This document shows positions 1 through 6,649 of a DNA stretch of 7,177 nt, in pieces. The notes beneath the pieces were generated by a model. The model did no database searches, was not told the origin of the DNA, and was given only the letters and a program-made list of their open reading frames with translations. The translations under genes were made by a program, and so were the position numbers. The first letter of the stretch is position 1, and each line of letters opens with the position of its first letter. Origin of the DNA: Clostridia bacterium (GTDB lineage: Bacteria > Bacillota > Clostridia > Christensenellales > Aristaeellaceae); the NCBI GenBank assembly GCA_900754755.1, contig CAAEEC010000224.1, positions 1 through 7,177 on the forward strand, in the 5' to 3' direction.

Positions 1-116
1 CGCTGCGGACGCCCTTTGGGCGTGTCCTCGCGCCTTCAGCCCTTCGGGCCTTCACCTTTTCGCAAGCATTTGCTCTGCAAAAAATGCCAGAAATGACGTG
101 CACGCCGTCATTTCTG
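1..116. repeat. Cluster of four short inverted repeats, non-coding
   Basis: No gene is supported here. Four hairpin-forming inverted repeats lie close together. The first is at 7-27, with a core of ACGCCC/GGGCGT around TTT. The second is GCCC/GGGC at 39-49. The third is GCATTTGC/GCAAAAAATGC at 66-87, with a three-A bulge. The fourth is a perfect 11-bp stem, CAGAAATGACG/CGTCATTTCTG, at 88-98 and 106-116. On the - strand the last one is followed by GCATTTTTT, which is terminator-like, but no - strand gene runs into it. Dense stems of this kind suggest an intergenic repeat element, but its copy number cannot be seen from one window. Confidence 0.35.
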
Positions 117-155
117 ATTTAAGCCTCGCTCTTTCGATACTTTGTCAAGGCTCTG

Positions 156-186
156 AACCGCGCGAAACATCGCGCGGTTTTCTTTT
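156..186 (+). terminator. Intrinsic terminator of an upstream gene outside the window
   Basis: A perfect 9-bp stem, AACCGCGCG/CGCGCGGTT (156-164 and 171-179), encloses the 6-nt loop AAACAT. It is followed by TTTTCTTTT. This is a standard rho-independent terminator for + strand transcription. It would end a transcript entering from the left edge and insulate the recX promoter about 60 bp downstream. Confidence 0.75.
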
Positions 187-248
187 GCGCAAAATTGGCC
201 TGGCGGCAAGGGGCGAAGGGCTTTTGCCGCGTCCATAGTGGAAATTCA

Positions 249-277
249 TTGCTTTTGGCCGCAAAATCTGCTATAAT
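249..277 (+). promoter_or_regulatory. Sigma-A type promoter of recX with extended -10
   Basis: A consensus TATAAT at 272-277 is preceded by TGC at 269-271, giving a full extended -10 element. A weak -35 (TTGCTT, 249-254, 3 of 6 matches) sits 17 bp upstream. Transcription would start near 284, leaving a leader of about 27 nt before the recX ATG. The extended -10 probably compensates for the poor -35. No LexA-like operator was recognised around it. Confidence 0.7.
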
Positions 278-310
278 TTGCTGGCAACCGCAATGGAAAG
301 GAGCATCTGC

Positions 311-943
311 ATGGATTGCATTGGAGAAATCCGCGTGCGCGGCGGACTGGCCACCCTTTGCGCGAATGGCGTCGAGCTGATCACCGTGCGCGCCAAAGAC
401 CTCAAAGCGCATCCCGTGCGCGAAGGCGAGGAGCTCGACGCGGAAGAATACGCCGCCCGCGTCGCGCCTGGCCAACTGGCGGACGCCTATGAAGCGGCGC
501 TGTGCATGCTCGACCGCTCCGCCAAAACTGCCTGGCAAATTGAAAATAGCCTCCGGCAAAAGGGCTTTGTGCCCGCCGTGCGCGAAAGCGTTACCGAGCG
601 CCTGCGCGAAAACCGCCTGATTGACGACGCGCTCTTTGCCCGCCGCATGGTGGAGGCAGGCCAGCGCGCCGGCACGGGCCTCTTCGCACTCAAGCAAAAG
701 ATGCGCGCCAAGGGCATCGCCGAAGAAGTGGCCGAAGAAGCCCTCACCGCCATCGGCGAGGATAGCCAACTCTCCGCCGCCCGCGCGCTGGCGCAAAAGC
801 TCGCGCCGCGCTACGCGGGCCAGCCGCCGCGCCAGGCCCGGGGAAAGCTCTCCCAGGCCCTCGCGCGCAAGGGCTTTTCCTGGGATGTCATCGCCAGCGC
901 CCTGGAATGCCTGCCGGAGGATGCCGGCGAGTTTGAGGAATAG
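311..943 (+). CDS. recX: Regulatory protein RecX
   Basis: This 210-residue protein has the length and helical-repeat pattern of RecX, which binds RecA filaments and modulates recombination and the SOS response in the cytoplasm. Three three-helix repeats are visible. The first covers about 59-106, with LRQKGF at 81-86 and LIDDALFA at 103-110. The second covers about 108-148, with KMRAKGI at 130-136. The third covers about 152-200, with LARKGFSWDVI at 184-194. The N-terminal 55 residues look like the variable leader domain of Firmicutes RecX. The ATG at 311 is chosen because AAAGGAG (297-303) lies 7 nt upstream; an in-frame TTG at 278 would overlap the promoter. recA is not in the window. The gene converges on the M16 peptidase with 7 bases between stop codons and no terminator. 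Confidence 0.9.
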   Translation: MDCIGEIRVRGGLATLCANGVELITVRAKDLKAHPVREGEELDAEEYAARVAPGQLADAYEAALCMLDRSAKTAWQIENSLRQKGFVPAVRESVTERLRENRLIDDALFARRMVEAGQRAGTGLFALKQKMRAKGIAEEVAEEALTAIGEDSQLSAARALAQKLAPRYAGQPPRQARGKLSQALARKGFSWDVIASALECLPEDAGEFEE

Positions 944-950
944 CGCGCGC

Positions 951-2198
951 TCATTCCATCTCTTCGCTCAGCTTTTGCGCGCCCTTGCCCACAAAGGCAT
1001 AAGAGCAGGGGCTGGAGAGCACGCGCTTCATGATCGCGTTGGTTTCCTCGCGCGTGACCGCCTCGATCTTGCGGAGCACGTCGTCCTCAGTCTGCGCGTC
1101 GCCCAGCAACAGCTTGCGGCGGCCCAGCGCGTTCATGCGGTTGGACGTGGATTCCTGGCCCAGCACATAGCTCGCCTTTAGCTGCGCCAGCGACTGGCGG
1201 AATTCCTGCTCGCTCAGCCCGTTTTCCGCCATGGCGCGCACTTCTTCGCGAATGAGGCGCACCACTTCTCGCGCGCTTTCCGGATTGGTGCCCGCATAAA
1301 CCGTCAGCATGCCGCAATCCGTGTAGGAATTCGGATAGCTATACACGGAATAGGCCAGGCCGCGCTCTTCGCGGATGGATTGGAACAGGTGCGAGCTCAT
1401 GGCCCCGCCCAGCACGGAATTGAAAATCGCCGTGGGATACAGTTCATCGCTGCCCATGGACGCCATGGGATAACCCAGGCACAAATGCAGCTGCTCCGTG
1501 TCCTTTTCGCGGAACAGGGCCGTTGGCGCGACGGAATGCGTGGCAAAATCGCCGCGCCCCTCGCCCACCGCCTGGAAGCCGCCCAGATGTCCGGCGGCCA
1601 GCGCCTTCACCTGCTCCCAATCGTAATTGCCCGCCAGCGCCAGCACGGTGTCCTTGGGCCGGTACAGGCGGTGATAATAGCGCAGAATGGAATCGCGCGT
1701 GAACGCGCGCACCGTTTCTTCACTGCCCAGGATCGGCCTGGCCAGCGGCTGATCGCCATATTGCGCGAGCATTATCAGCTCGTGCACGGCGTCCTCGGGC
1801 GTATCCTCGGCCATGGCGATTTCCTCGAGCACCACGCCCTTTTCGCGCTCGATATCGGCTTCGTCCAGGCGCGAATGCAGAAAGATGTCCGCCAGAATGT
1901 CCATTGCCAGCGGCAGATCCTGATCCACCGTCTTGGCGTAAAAGCAGGTGCATTCCTTGCTGGTGAAGGCGTTCAGCGCGCCGCCGACCGCGTCCATTTC
2001 CTCGGCGATGTCGCGCGCGCTGCGCCGCTGGGTGCCCTTGAACAGCATGTGCTCAATGAAATGGCTCACGCCGTTTTCCGCCGGCTGTTCATATTGCGAA
2101 CCGCTCGCCACCCACAGGCCTATGGATACCGAACGAAAGTGCGGAATGCGCTCGCCAATGATCGTAACCCCATTGTCCAACATAAATTGATCGAACAT
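951..2198 (-). CDS. M16 family zinc peptidase, YmxG/MlpA-like
   Basis: This 415-residue protein is a processing-peptidase-like M16 metalloprotease. The inverted zinc motif HFIEH is at residues 46-50, and the third zinc ligand is Glu126 in VVLEEI, at the family spacing of 76 residues after the second His. The second half has the conserved LGGAMSSHLFQSIREERGLAYSVYSY-type segment (263-288), with His270 where the B. subtilis protein has Arg. There is no signal peptide or membrane segment, so it is probably cytoplasmic. The length and sequence match B. subtilis MlpA/YmxG, also encoded just downstream of pnp; its physiological substrate is uncertain. The start is supported by TAGGAGGTA (2201-2209), although only 4 nt separate AGGAGG from the ATG. 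It follows pnp after 144 bases containing a strong hairpin, so it depends on read-through or on a promoter I could not identify. Confidence 0.92.
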   Translation of the reverse strand: MFDQFMLDNGVTIIGERIPHFRSVSIGLWVASGSQYEQPAENGVSHFIEHMLFKGTQRRSARDIAEEMDAVGGALNAFTSKECTCFYAKTVDQDLPLAMDILADIFLHSRLDEADIEREKGVVLEEIAMAEDTPEDAVHELIMLAQYGDQPLARPILGSEETVRAFTRDSILRYYHRLYRPKDTVLALAGNYDWEQVKALAAGHLGGFQAVGEGRGDFATHSVAPTALFREKDTEQLHLCLGYPMASMGSDELYPTAIFNSVLGGAMSSHLFQSIREERGLAYSVYSYPNSYTDCGMLTVYAGTNPESAREVVRLIREEVRAMAENGLSEQEFRQSLAQLKASYVLGQESTSNRMNALGRRKLLLGDAQTEDDVLRKIEAVTREETNAIMKRVLSSPCSYAFVGKGAQKLSEEME

Positions 2199-2286
2199 AC
2201 TACCTCCTAAAAAGGCAAAACTTACACGCGCGATGGTCCGCCTGCCTGCGAATTCTCATGCGAATTGGTTTCTCCCGAACTGACCG

Positions 2287-2331
2287 AAAGGGGCTGTGAA
2301 AAAACAGCAAAAGTTCTTTCACAGCCCCTTT
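2287..2331 (-). terminator. Strong hairpin after pnp, probable terminator
   Basis: A 15-bp perfect inverted repeat (arms 2287-2301 and 2317-2331, core GGGGCTGTGAAA/TTTCACAGCCCC) extends by three more pairs past one mismatch, leaving a 7-nt loop at 2306-2312. It begins 11 nt after the pnp stop. On the - strand the stem ends in CCCCTTT and then CGG, so the T-tract is short. The A/T ends make it nearly symmetric, and on the + strand it ends in CCCCTTTT. It should stop most pnp transcripts or protect their 3' end. Read-through into the peptidase gene is possible. Confidence 0.7.
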
Positions 2332-2342
2332 TCCTGCGCAGA

Positions 2343-4505
2343 TTAATCCCTGCGGCGCGAGCGGCCGCCCTCCCGGCCGCCTTCCCTGCGCGGGGGACGG
2401 CGCACGGGCATGGCCTCGTTGTCGTACACGATGTCGTTGCGCACCAGGTTGATGCGGCCCTGGCTGTCGATCTCCGCCACGCGGCACTCCAGCACGTCGC
2501 CGATGTTGACCACGTCTTCCACCTTTTCGACGCGCTCGTTCGCGAGCTTCGATATGTGTATCATGCCATCCTTGCCCGGCGCGTATTCAATGAACGCGCC
2601 GAAGGACATGATGCGCACCACCGGGCCGGTGACGATATCGCCCACCTGCAGGTCCTTGGCGATGCCCTCGATCAGAGAGCGCGCCTTGGCGGCGGCGGCC
2701 TCGTCCGGCGTGGCGATGTACACGCGGCCATCGTCCTCGATATCGATCTTCACGCCCGTTTCGGCGATGATCTTGTTGATCATCTTGCCGCCGGGGCCAA
2801 TGACCTCGCGGATCTTGTCCGGATTGATGGTGAAGCGGATGATTTTGGGCGCGTACTTCGACAGATGCGGGCGCGGCGCGGGCAGCGTCTCCAGCATTTT
2901 GCCGAGGATGTGCATGCGGCCATCATACGCCTGGGCGAGCGCCTGGCGCAGGATTGGCTCGTCGATGCCCTTGATCTTGATGTCCATCTGGATGGCGGTG
3001 ATGCCCTTGTGGGTACCCGCGACCTTGAAGTCCATATCGCCCAGGAAGTCTTCCAAGCCCTGGATGTCCGTGAGCACTGCGACCTTGCCGGTGTTTTCCA
3101 CGTCCTTGATCAGGCCCATGGCCACGCCCGCCACCGGGCGCTTGATCGGCACGCCAGCGTCCATCAGCGCCAGCGTGGAGCCGCAGACGGAAGCCTGCGA
3201 AGTGGAGCCATTGGAGGACATGACCTCGCTCACCAGGCGCAGCGCGTAGGGGAATTCCTCTTCCGAGGGAATCATCGGCTCCAGCGCGCGCTCCGCCAGC
3301 GCGCCGTGGCCGATTTCGCGGCGGCCCGGGCTGCGCAGGGGCTTGGCTTCGCCCGTGGAATAGGGCGGGAAATTGTAATGGTGCATATAGCGCTTGGAAT
3401 CCTCGGGGCTGATGCCGTCGAGAATCTGCACGTCGCCCATGGCGCCCAGGGTGACGGTGGTGAGCACCTGGGTCTGCCCGCGGGTGAACACGGCGCTGCC
3501 GTGCGGACGCGGCAGGATGCCGGTTTCACACCAAATGGGGCGCACCTCCGTGAGCTTGCGGCCATCGGGGCGCACGCCCTCGTCGATGATGTGGCGGCGC
3601 ATCACTTCTTTTTGCAGGCCATACAGCGCGTCGCCCACTTCGGCCATGCGGCCTTCGAACTGCTCGGCGAAGTGCTCTTCCACTTCCTGCTTCACCTGTT
3701 CTTCGCGCGCGTTGCGCTCTGCGCGGTCGAAGGTTTCAAACATCCAGCGCACTTTGTCCATGGCGAATTCGCGCACCGCGCTCTTCACGTCCTCGCCCGG
3801 CAGATAGAGCGGGAACTCGCGCTTGGGCTTGCCGATTTCCGCCTGGATGCCCTCGATGAAGGCCACGATCTTCTTGATTTCTTCATGCGCGAAGAGGATC
3901 GCCTTGAGCATCACTTCTTCGGAAACTTCCTTCGCGCCGGCTTCCACCATCATCACGGCGTCCTTGGTGCCCGCCACGGTGAGGGCCAATTCGCTGGCCG
4001 CGCGCTGTTCGTCGTTCGGGTTGACGATGAACTCGCCATCGATCAAGCCGATGTTGACCGCGCCGGTGGGCCCGGCAAAGGGAATATCAGAAACGCACAG
4101 CGCGGCGGAGGAGCCAATCATGGCCGGGATTTCCGGCGCGTTGTTGGTGTCCACGGACATGGCGACCGCCACCACCTGCACGTCGTTGCGCATGCCTTTG
4201 GGGAACAGGGGGCGCAGCGGACGGTCGATCAGGCGGCTGGTGAGGATCGCCTTTTCGGAAGGCCGGCCTTCGCGCTTGATGAAACCGCCGGGAATCTTGC
4301 CGACGGAATACAGCTTCTCTTCAAAATCCACGCTCAGCGGGAAAAAGTCGATGCCATCGCGCGGCTTGTCCGACGCGGTAGCGGTCACGAGCAGCACCGT
4401 ATCGCCATAGCGGACGAAGGTAGAGCCATTCGCCTGCTCGGCATACTTGCCGAACTCCAGCACGAGCTTGCGCCCGCCCAGTTCCATTTCATACTGCTTG
4501 AACAT
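2343..4505 (-). CDS. pnp: Polyribonucleotide nucleotidyltransferase (PNPase)
   Basis: This 720-residue enzyme degrades RNA 3' to 5' by phosphorolysis, releasing nucleoside diphosphates. It acts as a trimer in the cytoplasm in mRNA turnover. The full family architecture is present: a first RNase PH domain (about 10-145), a helical linker (about 150-300), a second RNase PH domain (about 310-545), a KH domain (about 555-620, GPGG loop at 570-573) and an S1 domain (about 622-692). The catalytic signature [11 protein letters not shown] carries Asp486, Asp492 and Lys494, the same numbering as the E. coli active-site residues. The C-terminal tail (701-720) is Arg/Gly-rich with 9 Arg in 20 residues. 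The start is fixed by AGGAGG (4515-4520), 9 nt before ATG. It lies downstream of rpsO, as in many bacteria, and its leader holds a long hairpin suggesting post-transcriptional control. Confidence 0.98.
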   Translation of the reverse strand: MFKQYEMELGGRKLVLEFGKYAEQANGSTFVRYGDTVLLVTATASDKPRDGIDFFPLSVDFEEKLYSVGKIPGGFIKREGRPSEKAILTSRLIDRPLRPLFPKGMRNDVQVVAVAMSVDTNNAPEIPAMIGSSAALCVSDIPFAGPTGAVNIGLIDGEFIVNPNDEQRAASELALTVAGTKDAVMMVEAGAKEVSEEVMLKAILFAHEEIKKIVAFIEGIQAEIGKPKREFPLYLPGEDVKSAVREFAMDKVRWMFETFDRAERNAREEQVKQEVEEHFAEQFEGRMAEVGDALYGLQKEVMRRHIIDEGVRPDGRKLTEVRPIWCETGILPRPHGSAVFTRGQTQVLTTVTLGAMGDVQILDGISPEDSKRYMHHYNFPPYSTGEAKPLRSPGRREIGHGALAERALEPMIPSEEEFPYALRLVSEVMSSNGSTSQASVCGSTLALMDAGVPIKRPVAGVAMGLIKDVENTGKVAVLTDIQGLEDFLGDMDFKVAGTHKGITAIQMDIKIKGIDEPILRQALAQAYDGRMHILGKMLETLPAPRPHLSKYAPKIIRFTINPDKIREVIGPGGKMINKIIAETGVKIDIEDDGRVYIATPDEAAAAKARSLIEGIAKDLQVGDIVTGPVVRIMSFGAFIEYAPGKDGMIHISKLANERVEKVEDVVNIGDVLECRVAEIDSQGRINLVRNDIVYDNEAMPVRRPPRREGGREGGRSRRRD

Positions 4506-4631
4506 CTCGTTGTCCCTCCTCTGGACATCTCTTCTCTATCTTTATTTTTATTGTTACCAAAATGATGGGGCAAAACGGTTCGCCCGCCAGGGCGCCAGTC
4601 TTGCCAAAGGGTGCGCATCCGCCGCGCTGTT

Positions 4632-4674
4632 TCAAAAGCGCATAAAACGAAAGTGCCGTTTCATCCGCTTTTGA
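4632..4674 (-). promoter_or_regulatory. Long imperfect hairpin in the rpsO-pnp spacer
   Basis: The - strand RNA can form 9 bp (UCAAAAGCG/CGCUUUUGA), one G-G mismatch, then 8 bp (AUGAAACG/CGUUUUAU, with one G-U), closed by the 7-nt loop GCACUUU. No T-tract follows, so it is not a terminator. It lies about 130-170 nt upstream of the pnp start, after the rpsO terminator-like hairpin. In E. coli a stem in the corresponding position is cut by RNase III and allows PNPase to repress its own mRNA. A similar role here is inferred from position and shape only. Confidence 0.5.
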
Positions 4675-4686
4675 TACACCGCGGCG

Positions 4687-4720
4687 AAAAGCCGCCGCCC
4701 GGAAATTCCCGAGCGACGGC
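4687..4720 (-). terminator. Terminator or attenuator after rpsO
   Basis: Arms at 4709-4720 and 4691-4702 (RNA GCCGUCGCUCGG and CCGGGCGGCGGC) form a 12-bp stem with two G-U pairs and a 6-nt loop. UUUU (4690-4687) follows at once, then CG-rich sequence. It starts 39 nt after the rpsO stop. Because the U-tract is only four bases, termination is probably partial, leaving some transcript to run into pnp. Confidence 0.55.
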
Positions 4721-4759
4721 CAATTTCATCTACGGGACGCCAGGGCAACCGTCACTGCC

Positions 4760-5020
4760 TTACTTGCGCAGGCCGAGCTTGGCAATCAACTGACGATAGC
4801 TCTCGATATCCGTCTTGCGGAGATAATCCAGCAAGCCACGGCGCTGACCGACCATCAGCAGCAGGCCGCGACGGGAATGGTGATCCTTTTTGTGCTCCTT
4901 GAGATGGTCGTTCAAATGGTTGATGCGCGCGGTGAGCAGCGCGATCTGCACTTCCGGGGAACCCGTGTCGCCCACATGGCGGCCATACTCGGCAATGATT
5001 TCGCTCTTGTTGGTAAGCAT
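4760..5020 (-). CDS. rpsO: Small ribosomal subunit protein S15 (uS15)
   Basis: This 86-residue protein is full length for S15 (usually 88-89). S15 binds the central domain of 16S rRNA early in 30S assembly. Hallmark segments are present: [19 protein letters not shown] at 15-33, [16 protein letters not shown] at 39-54 and [10 protein letters not shown] at 58-67, which carry the rRNA-contacting His, Asp and Arg residues. The ATG has GGAG (5029-5032) 8 nt upstream within a purine-rich stretch. The gene has its own strong promoter in the spacer after ribF and is followed by a terminator-like hairpin and pnp. S15 represses its own mRNA in several bacteria, and the leader here could support this. 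Confidence 0.98.
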   Translation of the reverse strand: MLTNKSEIIAEYGRHVGDTGSPEVQIALLTARINHLNDHLKEHKKDHHSRRGLLLMVGQRRGLLDYLRKTDIESYRQLIAKLGLRK

Positions 5021-5115
5021 AAAATCTTCTCCATCCTTCCTCTATTCCCGCAAGCGAGGTAAACCGGCGGAGTGTTCGGCAAACCGCGCAAACGGATCTT
5101 GGCAACATTGTGCCA
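5021..5115 (-). promoter_or_regulatory. rpsO 5' leader, candidate S15 autoregulatory RNA
   Basis: The predicted leader is about 95 nt, longer than needed for simple initiation. Near its 5' end UGGCA/UGCCA can form a small hairpin. Further down there is CGG-UUUG-CCG, then CCGC pairing with GCGG. CCUC (5056-5059) can also pair with GAGG (5039-5042) in the purine-rich region before the start codon. S15 binds structured leaders in E. coli and Geobacillus. I could not match this one to a specific known fold, so the regulatory reading is inference. Confidence 0.35.
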
Positions 5116-5121
5116 CGCATT

Positions 5122-5150
5122 ATTGTACCACATGCTGGCGGCATTGTAAA
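5122..5150 (-). promoter_or_regulatory. Strong sigma-A type promoter of rpsO
   Basis: On the - strand, TTTACA (5145-5150, 5 of 6 matches) is separated by exactly 17 bp from TACAAT (5122-5127, 5 of 6). TGG just before the -10 gives an extended -10 element. Transcription should start near 5115. This makes rpsO, and pnp by read-through, independent of the nrnA-truB-ribF unit upstream. Confidence 0.85.
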
Positions 5151-5213
5151 CGCATGCCATGGCCATTTTCGTGAATTTCTTGCGAAGTTTCTCCGCCCAG
5201 CGCCGACGGCCGG

Positions 5214-5759
5214 TCACAGAAGCCGCTTGGCTGCCTCCGTTTCGCCCTGCGATAGCAGCGCGCGAATGCGCGTGGAAGAAACCGCCGCGCCGTCCCGCTC
5301 GACGGGCGGCACCACAATGGCCTCGATGCCGCGCTGGGTGCAAAAGGATTCCACCGTTTGCGCCGTGCCCGCGCCCCGCGCGCCGAAAGTGTTGTTATAG
5401 CCCACCACGATCGCCCGCGGCTTGAGCGCCTCACACACGCGCCGCAGAAACGCTTCCGCCTCTATGGCGGCAAATTCCCGGGTAAACCTGCGCACCACCA
5501 CGCAATCCACGCCCAGCTTTTCCAGCGCGCCGAGCTTTTCTTCCAGCGTCATCAAAGGCACGGGCGCGCGCTGCGGACAAAGCGCCGCCAGCGGGTTGCG
5601 GTCGTACGTATACACCACGGCTGGCACGCCCAGCGCGCGCGCCTTCTCCAGCGCGCAATGGATCAATGCCCGGTGCCCGGCGTGTACGCCATCGAACGTG
5701 CCCATGGTCATCACGGAAGCGCGGCCCGTGAATTCCCGCTCATCTTGATACACATTCAT
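5214..5759 (-). CDS. ribF: FAD synthetase domain protein lacking flavokinase (RibF N-domain)
   Basis: This 181-residue protein matches only the N-terminal adenylyltransferase half of bifunctional RibF, which transfers AMP from ATP to FMN to make FAD. The nucleotide-binding motif GTFDGVHAGH is at 20-29, TYDRNP (the family's TFDPHP position) at 51-56, FTREF at 92-96, VVGYNNTFG at 118-126 and SSTRIR at 161-166. Usual RibF is about 300 residues, with a C-terminal riboflavin kinase domain. Here translation stops 15 residues after SSTRIR, and no kinase remnant such as GFPTAN is seen before the rpsO promoter. It is therefore probably a one-domain FMN adenylyltransferase, with FMN made by a kinase encoded elsewhere. 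The start overlaps the truB stop as ATGA, implying translational coupling. Position between truB and rpsO is the normal ribF position, which supports the assignment; the exact substrate is inferred. Confidence 0.85.
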   Translation of the reverse strand: MNVYQDEREFTGRASVMTMGTFDGVHAGHRALIHCALEKARALGVPAVVYTYDRNPLAALCPQRAPVPLMTLEEKLGALEKLGVDCVVVRRFTREFAAIEAEAFLRRVCEALKPRAIVVGYNNTFGARGAGTAQTVESFCTQRGIEAIVVPPVERDGAAVSSTRIRALLSQGETEAAKRLL

Positions 5760-6649
5760 AGCCTTTTTTCCAGGAGCATGGCCCGAAAGCGCACGCTGCC
5801 GTCTTCCTGAAACTCTCCCATTCCAGCAAACGCGTCCCCCACATACACCCGCACGATTCCTTCGCGCGCCTGTGGCGCTTCCAGCAACGAACGCGCGTAC
5901 AGCGGATTGCCGTTTTGCACGCGGCGCAGTTCACCTTCGCCCACGCGCACCAACGGAATGTGCCCAATGGGGAAATCCAACGGCAGCAGATGGGCCTCCA
6001 CATCGCTCAGCGCGTCCAGCGCGATGGCGTCTTCCGCGCGAAACGCACCGGCCCGCACGCGCGCCAGGCGCGACATATATCCCCCGCAACCCAGCAGCGC
6101 GCCCAAATCGTGCATCAGCGTGCGCACATACACGCCCTTGCCGCAATCCACGCGAATCTCGTAGCGGTTTTCGCCCGTGCAGCCCAGCAGCTCCAGCGCG
6201 TCCACGCGCACGGGGCGCGGGGCGACCGCGATTTCCTGCCCCTTGCGCGCGTAAGCGTACAGCGGCTTGCCATCGCGCTTGAGCGCGGAATACAGGGGCG
6301 GGCGCTGCAAAATATCGCCCGTCAACTGGGGCAGCGCGGCCCGGATCTCCGCCTCGCCCACGCGCACCGGACGCTCCTCCAGCACCGTGCCCGCGGCGTC
6401 CTGCGTGTCCGTCACCTTGCCCAACGTCACTTCCGCGATATAGCGCTTTTGCTTATCGACGATATAATCAAACAGCCGGGTGGCCTTGCCCACGCACAGG
6501 GGCAAAACGCCTTCCGCTTCCGGATCCAGCGTGCCGCCGTGCCCAATCGCGGTGCCGCGCGGCAGCATGCGCTTCACGCGTCCCACCACTCCGGCGGAAG
6601 AGATGCCCAGCGGCTTGTACACATTCAAAAATCCGTCCAGCGCGCTCAC
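5756..6649 (-). CDS. truB: tRNA pseudouridine(55) synthase TruB
   Basis: This 297-residue enzyme makes pseudouridine 55 in the T-arm of tRNAs. The N-terminal segment GFLNVYKPLGISS (6-18) is the family opening. GHGGTLDPEAEGVLPLCVGKATR contains the catalytic Asp42. KRYIAEVTLGKVTDTQDAAG and RPPLYSALKRDGKPLYAYARKG are typical substrate-binding segments. RVDCGKGVYVRTLMHDLG and the C-terminal PUA-like region complete it. I chose the GTG at 6649 rather than the ATG at 6706. It overlaps the nrnA stop as GTGA, gives the usual length, and removes 19 low-complexity residues that would be encoded entirely inside nrnA. The 3' end overlaps ribF by four bases. The gene is probably expressed as part of the nrnA-truB-ribF unit. 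Confidence 0.96.
   Translation of the reverse strand: MSALDGFLNVYKPLGISSAGVVGRVKRMLPRGTAIGHGGTLDPEAEGVLPLCVGKATRLFDYIVDKQKRYIAEVTLGKVTDTQDAAGTVLEERPVRVGEAEIRAALPQLTGDILQRPPLYSALKRDGKPLYAYARKGQEIAVAPRPVRVDALELLGCTGENRYEIRVDCGKGVYVRTLMHDLGALLGCGGYMSRLARVRAGAFRAEDAIALDALSDVEAHLLPLDFPIGHIPLVRVGEGELRRVQNGNPLYARSLLEAPQAREGIVRVYVGDAFAGMGEFQEDGSVRFRAMLLEKRL

Noticed and set aside
2..238. Open frame on the + strand without a stop through 1-238, possibly the end of an upstream gene
   Set aside because: It runs through the intrinsic terminator at 156-186, has no recognisable protein motif, and is built from hairpin repeats.
1380..2210. A 276-codon open frame on the + strand opposite the M16 peptidase
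   Set aside because: Same shadow effect: low-complexity His/Ala/Gln/Arg composition and no family signature. The opposite strand has an intact metalloprotease motif set.
2199..2286. Promoter for the M16 peptidase between the pnp hairpin and the gene
   Set aside because: Only a weak -10-like TGTAAG was found, with no convincing -35 at proper spacing.
2265..4565. A 766-codon open frame on the + strand opposite pnp
   Set aside because: It is longer than pnp but is an antisense shadow caused by GC-rich codon use. Its product is His/Ala/Asp-rich with no recognisable domain, while the opposite strand encodes full PNPase.
4545..4573. Possible pnp promoter, TTGCCC-17 bp-TAAAAA on the - strand
   Set aside because: Spacing is ideal and the area is AT-rich, but both boxes match consensus at only 4 of 6 positions with no extended -10. 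It is too weak to call without transcription start data.
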